Positions 63,601-64,000 of a stretch of DNA of 64,000 nucleotides are shown piece by piece. Under the pieces are notes generated by a model that was not told where the DNA came from, made no database searches, and saw only the letters and a program-made list of their open reading frames with translations. The DNA is from Elymus sibiricus (Eukaryota; Streptophyta; Magnoliopsida; Poales; Poaceae): positions 375,104,114 through 375,168,113 of the forward strand of contig CM077676.1 of NCBI GenBank assembly GCA_039707655.1. Direction: 5' to 3'. Both the position numbers and the translations under genes were made by a program. Every line of letters begins with the position of its first letter. Position 1 is the first letter of the stretch.

Positions 63601-63934
63601 GTAATCGAAGAGCGAGCGTGCCGACGGCGATCACATCAACCTTGGAACCATTTCCCACGCGCATCGTCACTTCGTCCTTTGCCAGCCTCCGTCTATTCCG
63701 CAGTTCCTGTTTTGAGTTGCAAATATGAGCAACCGCACCGGTATCAAATACCCAGGCACTACAACAAGAGTTGGTAAGGTACACATCAATAACATGTATA
63801 TCATATATACCTTGTTTGTTGTTGGCCGCCTTCTTGTCAGCCAAATACTTGGGGCAGTTCCGCTTCCAGTGTCCAGTTCCCTTGCAATGAAAACACACAG
63901 TTTCTGGTTTGGGTCCAGCCTTGGGTTTCTTCAT
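60665..63934 (-). pseudogene. Copia polyprotein (gag end, protease, integrase, RT, RNase H), one nonsense codon
   Basis: Reading from the right, the frame has a zinc knuckle (CFHCKGTGHWKRNCPKYL), the protease site WVFDTGAVAHICN, a GAG-pre-integrase/HHCC region (TTFLWHCRLGHIGVKRKRKL, LDTCEPCLMGKMTKTPF) and the first integrase Asp (HTDVCGPM). A TGA at 62963-62965, one C-to-T from CGA, interrupts it before the second Asp. It continues through ERRNRTLLDMVRSMM, RT (IFKRKTDADGNVTVYKARLV, FLILYVDDILLIRNN with the YVDD active site) and RNase H (DSKSQTGYVFILNGGAVSWC, SKQSVVADSTCEAEYIAASE), ending at 60665. Domain order PR-INT-RT-RH is diagnostic of Ty1/copia. Gag upstream of the zinc knuckle lies outside the window or before 63934. 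The copy needs only that stop repaired by recombination to be complete here, but is currently broken. Confidence 0.88.
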
Positions 63935-64000
63935 GAGAGGAGCAACTGCTTTGCCACTCTTCTTGGAGTTACCCTTCTTACCCTTGTCATTTTTCTTGAA

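Larger units (their letters stand above)
58793..64000 (-). mobile_element. BARE1/Angela/WIS-type Ty1/copia retrotransposon (5' part outside window)
   Basis: The LTR at 58793-60614 begins on the minus strand TGTTGGAAATATGCCCTAGA and ends CCCTAACA, matching the BARE1/Angela/WIS family in ends and length (1.82 kb). A GGGAGAC polypurine tract adjoins it. The minus-strand polyprotein runs to the window edge. The 5' LTR and the second TSD copy are not visible. It is inserted into exon 4 of the DUF295 gene. Confidence 0.9.

Noticed and set aside
1..64000. CRISPR arrays, tRNA or rRNA genes, bacterial operons
   Set aside because: The tandem repeats are minisatellite or transposon repeats. Only a 12-bp and a 19-bp tRNA-complementary primer site were found. 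The sequence is plant nuclear.

Overview
The window is plant nuclear DNA from a grass of the wheat/barley tribe (Triticeae). The evidence is a BARE1/Angela/WIS-type copia LTR, large nested Ty3/gypsy elements, a CACTA transposon with GGCGCAC/GTGCGCC subterminal repeats, Tourist-like MITEs, GT-AG introns and several grass-type gene families. About three quarters of the 64 kb is transposon.

Layout. 1-1090 is the 3' part of a gypsy-type LTR. 2748-4030 is a Mutator-like element with a 9-bp target-site duplication (TSD). 4172-5574 is a decayed PIF/Harbinger transposon. 6216-6702 is a MITE. 7166-7471 is a small glycine-rich protein gene with a clear TATA box. 9575-33053 is one 23.5-kb chromovirus-type gypsy element (TSD ATGGA, minus strand) split by a complete 10.6-kb CACTA transposon (19473-30047, TSD CTA). 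33.6-34.7 kb is a LINE remnant carrying a hairpin MITE. 35957-37468 (minus) is an intact lectin/PAN membrane protein gene.

From 38 to 59 kb lies an unusual gene island: two B3-domain genes, a coiled-coil gene, a short NAC gene of the SOG1/NAC8 type, an unrecognised gene, a GRF-zinc-finger-like gene and a DUF295 gene. The models assembled here use GT-AG introns except where noted. Only the first B3 gene and the NAC gene are fully open. The second B3 gene is split by an 8.3-kb non-autonomous gypsy element (42521-50792, TSD ATGTG), and the DUF295 gene is split by a BARE-type copia element that runs off the right edge (58793-64000).

Main observation. An interrupted palindrome RCGCY-N9-GGCRY, always with nine spacer bases, recurs through the gene island and lies roughly 70-630 bp (mostly 160-260 bp) upstream of the start codon of all seven unrelated gene models. 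Nine sites fit the consensus and five more are degenerate. This suggests either a shared promoter element or the binding repeats of an undescribed gene-carrying mobile element. A second pattern is that nearly every premature stop, in genes and transposons alike, is explained by a C-to-T transition, as expected for long-methylated DNA.
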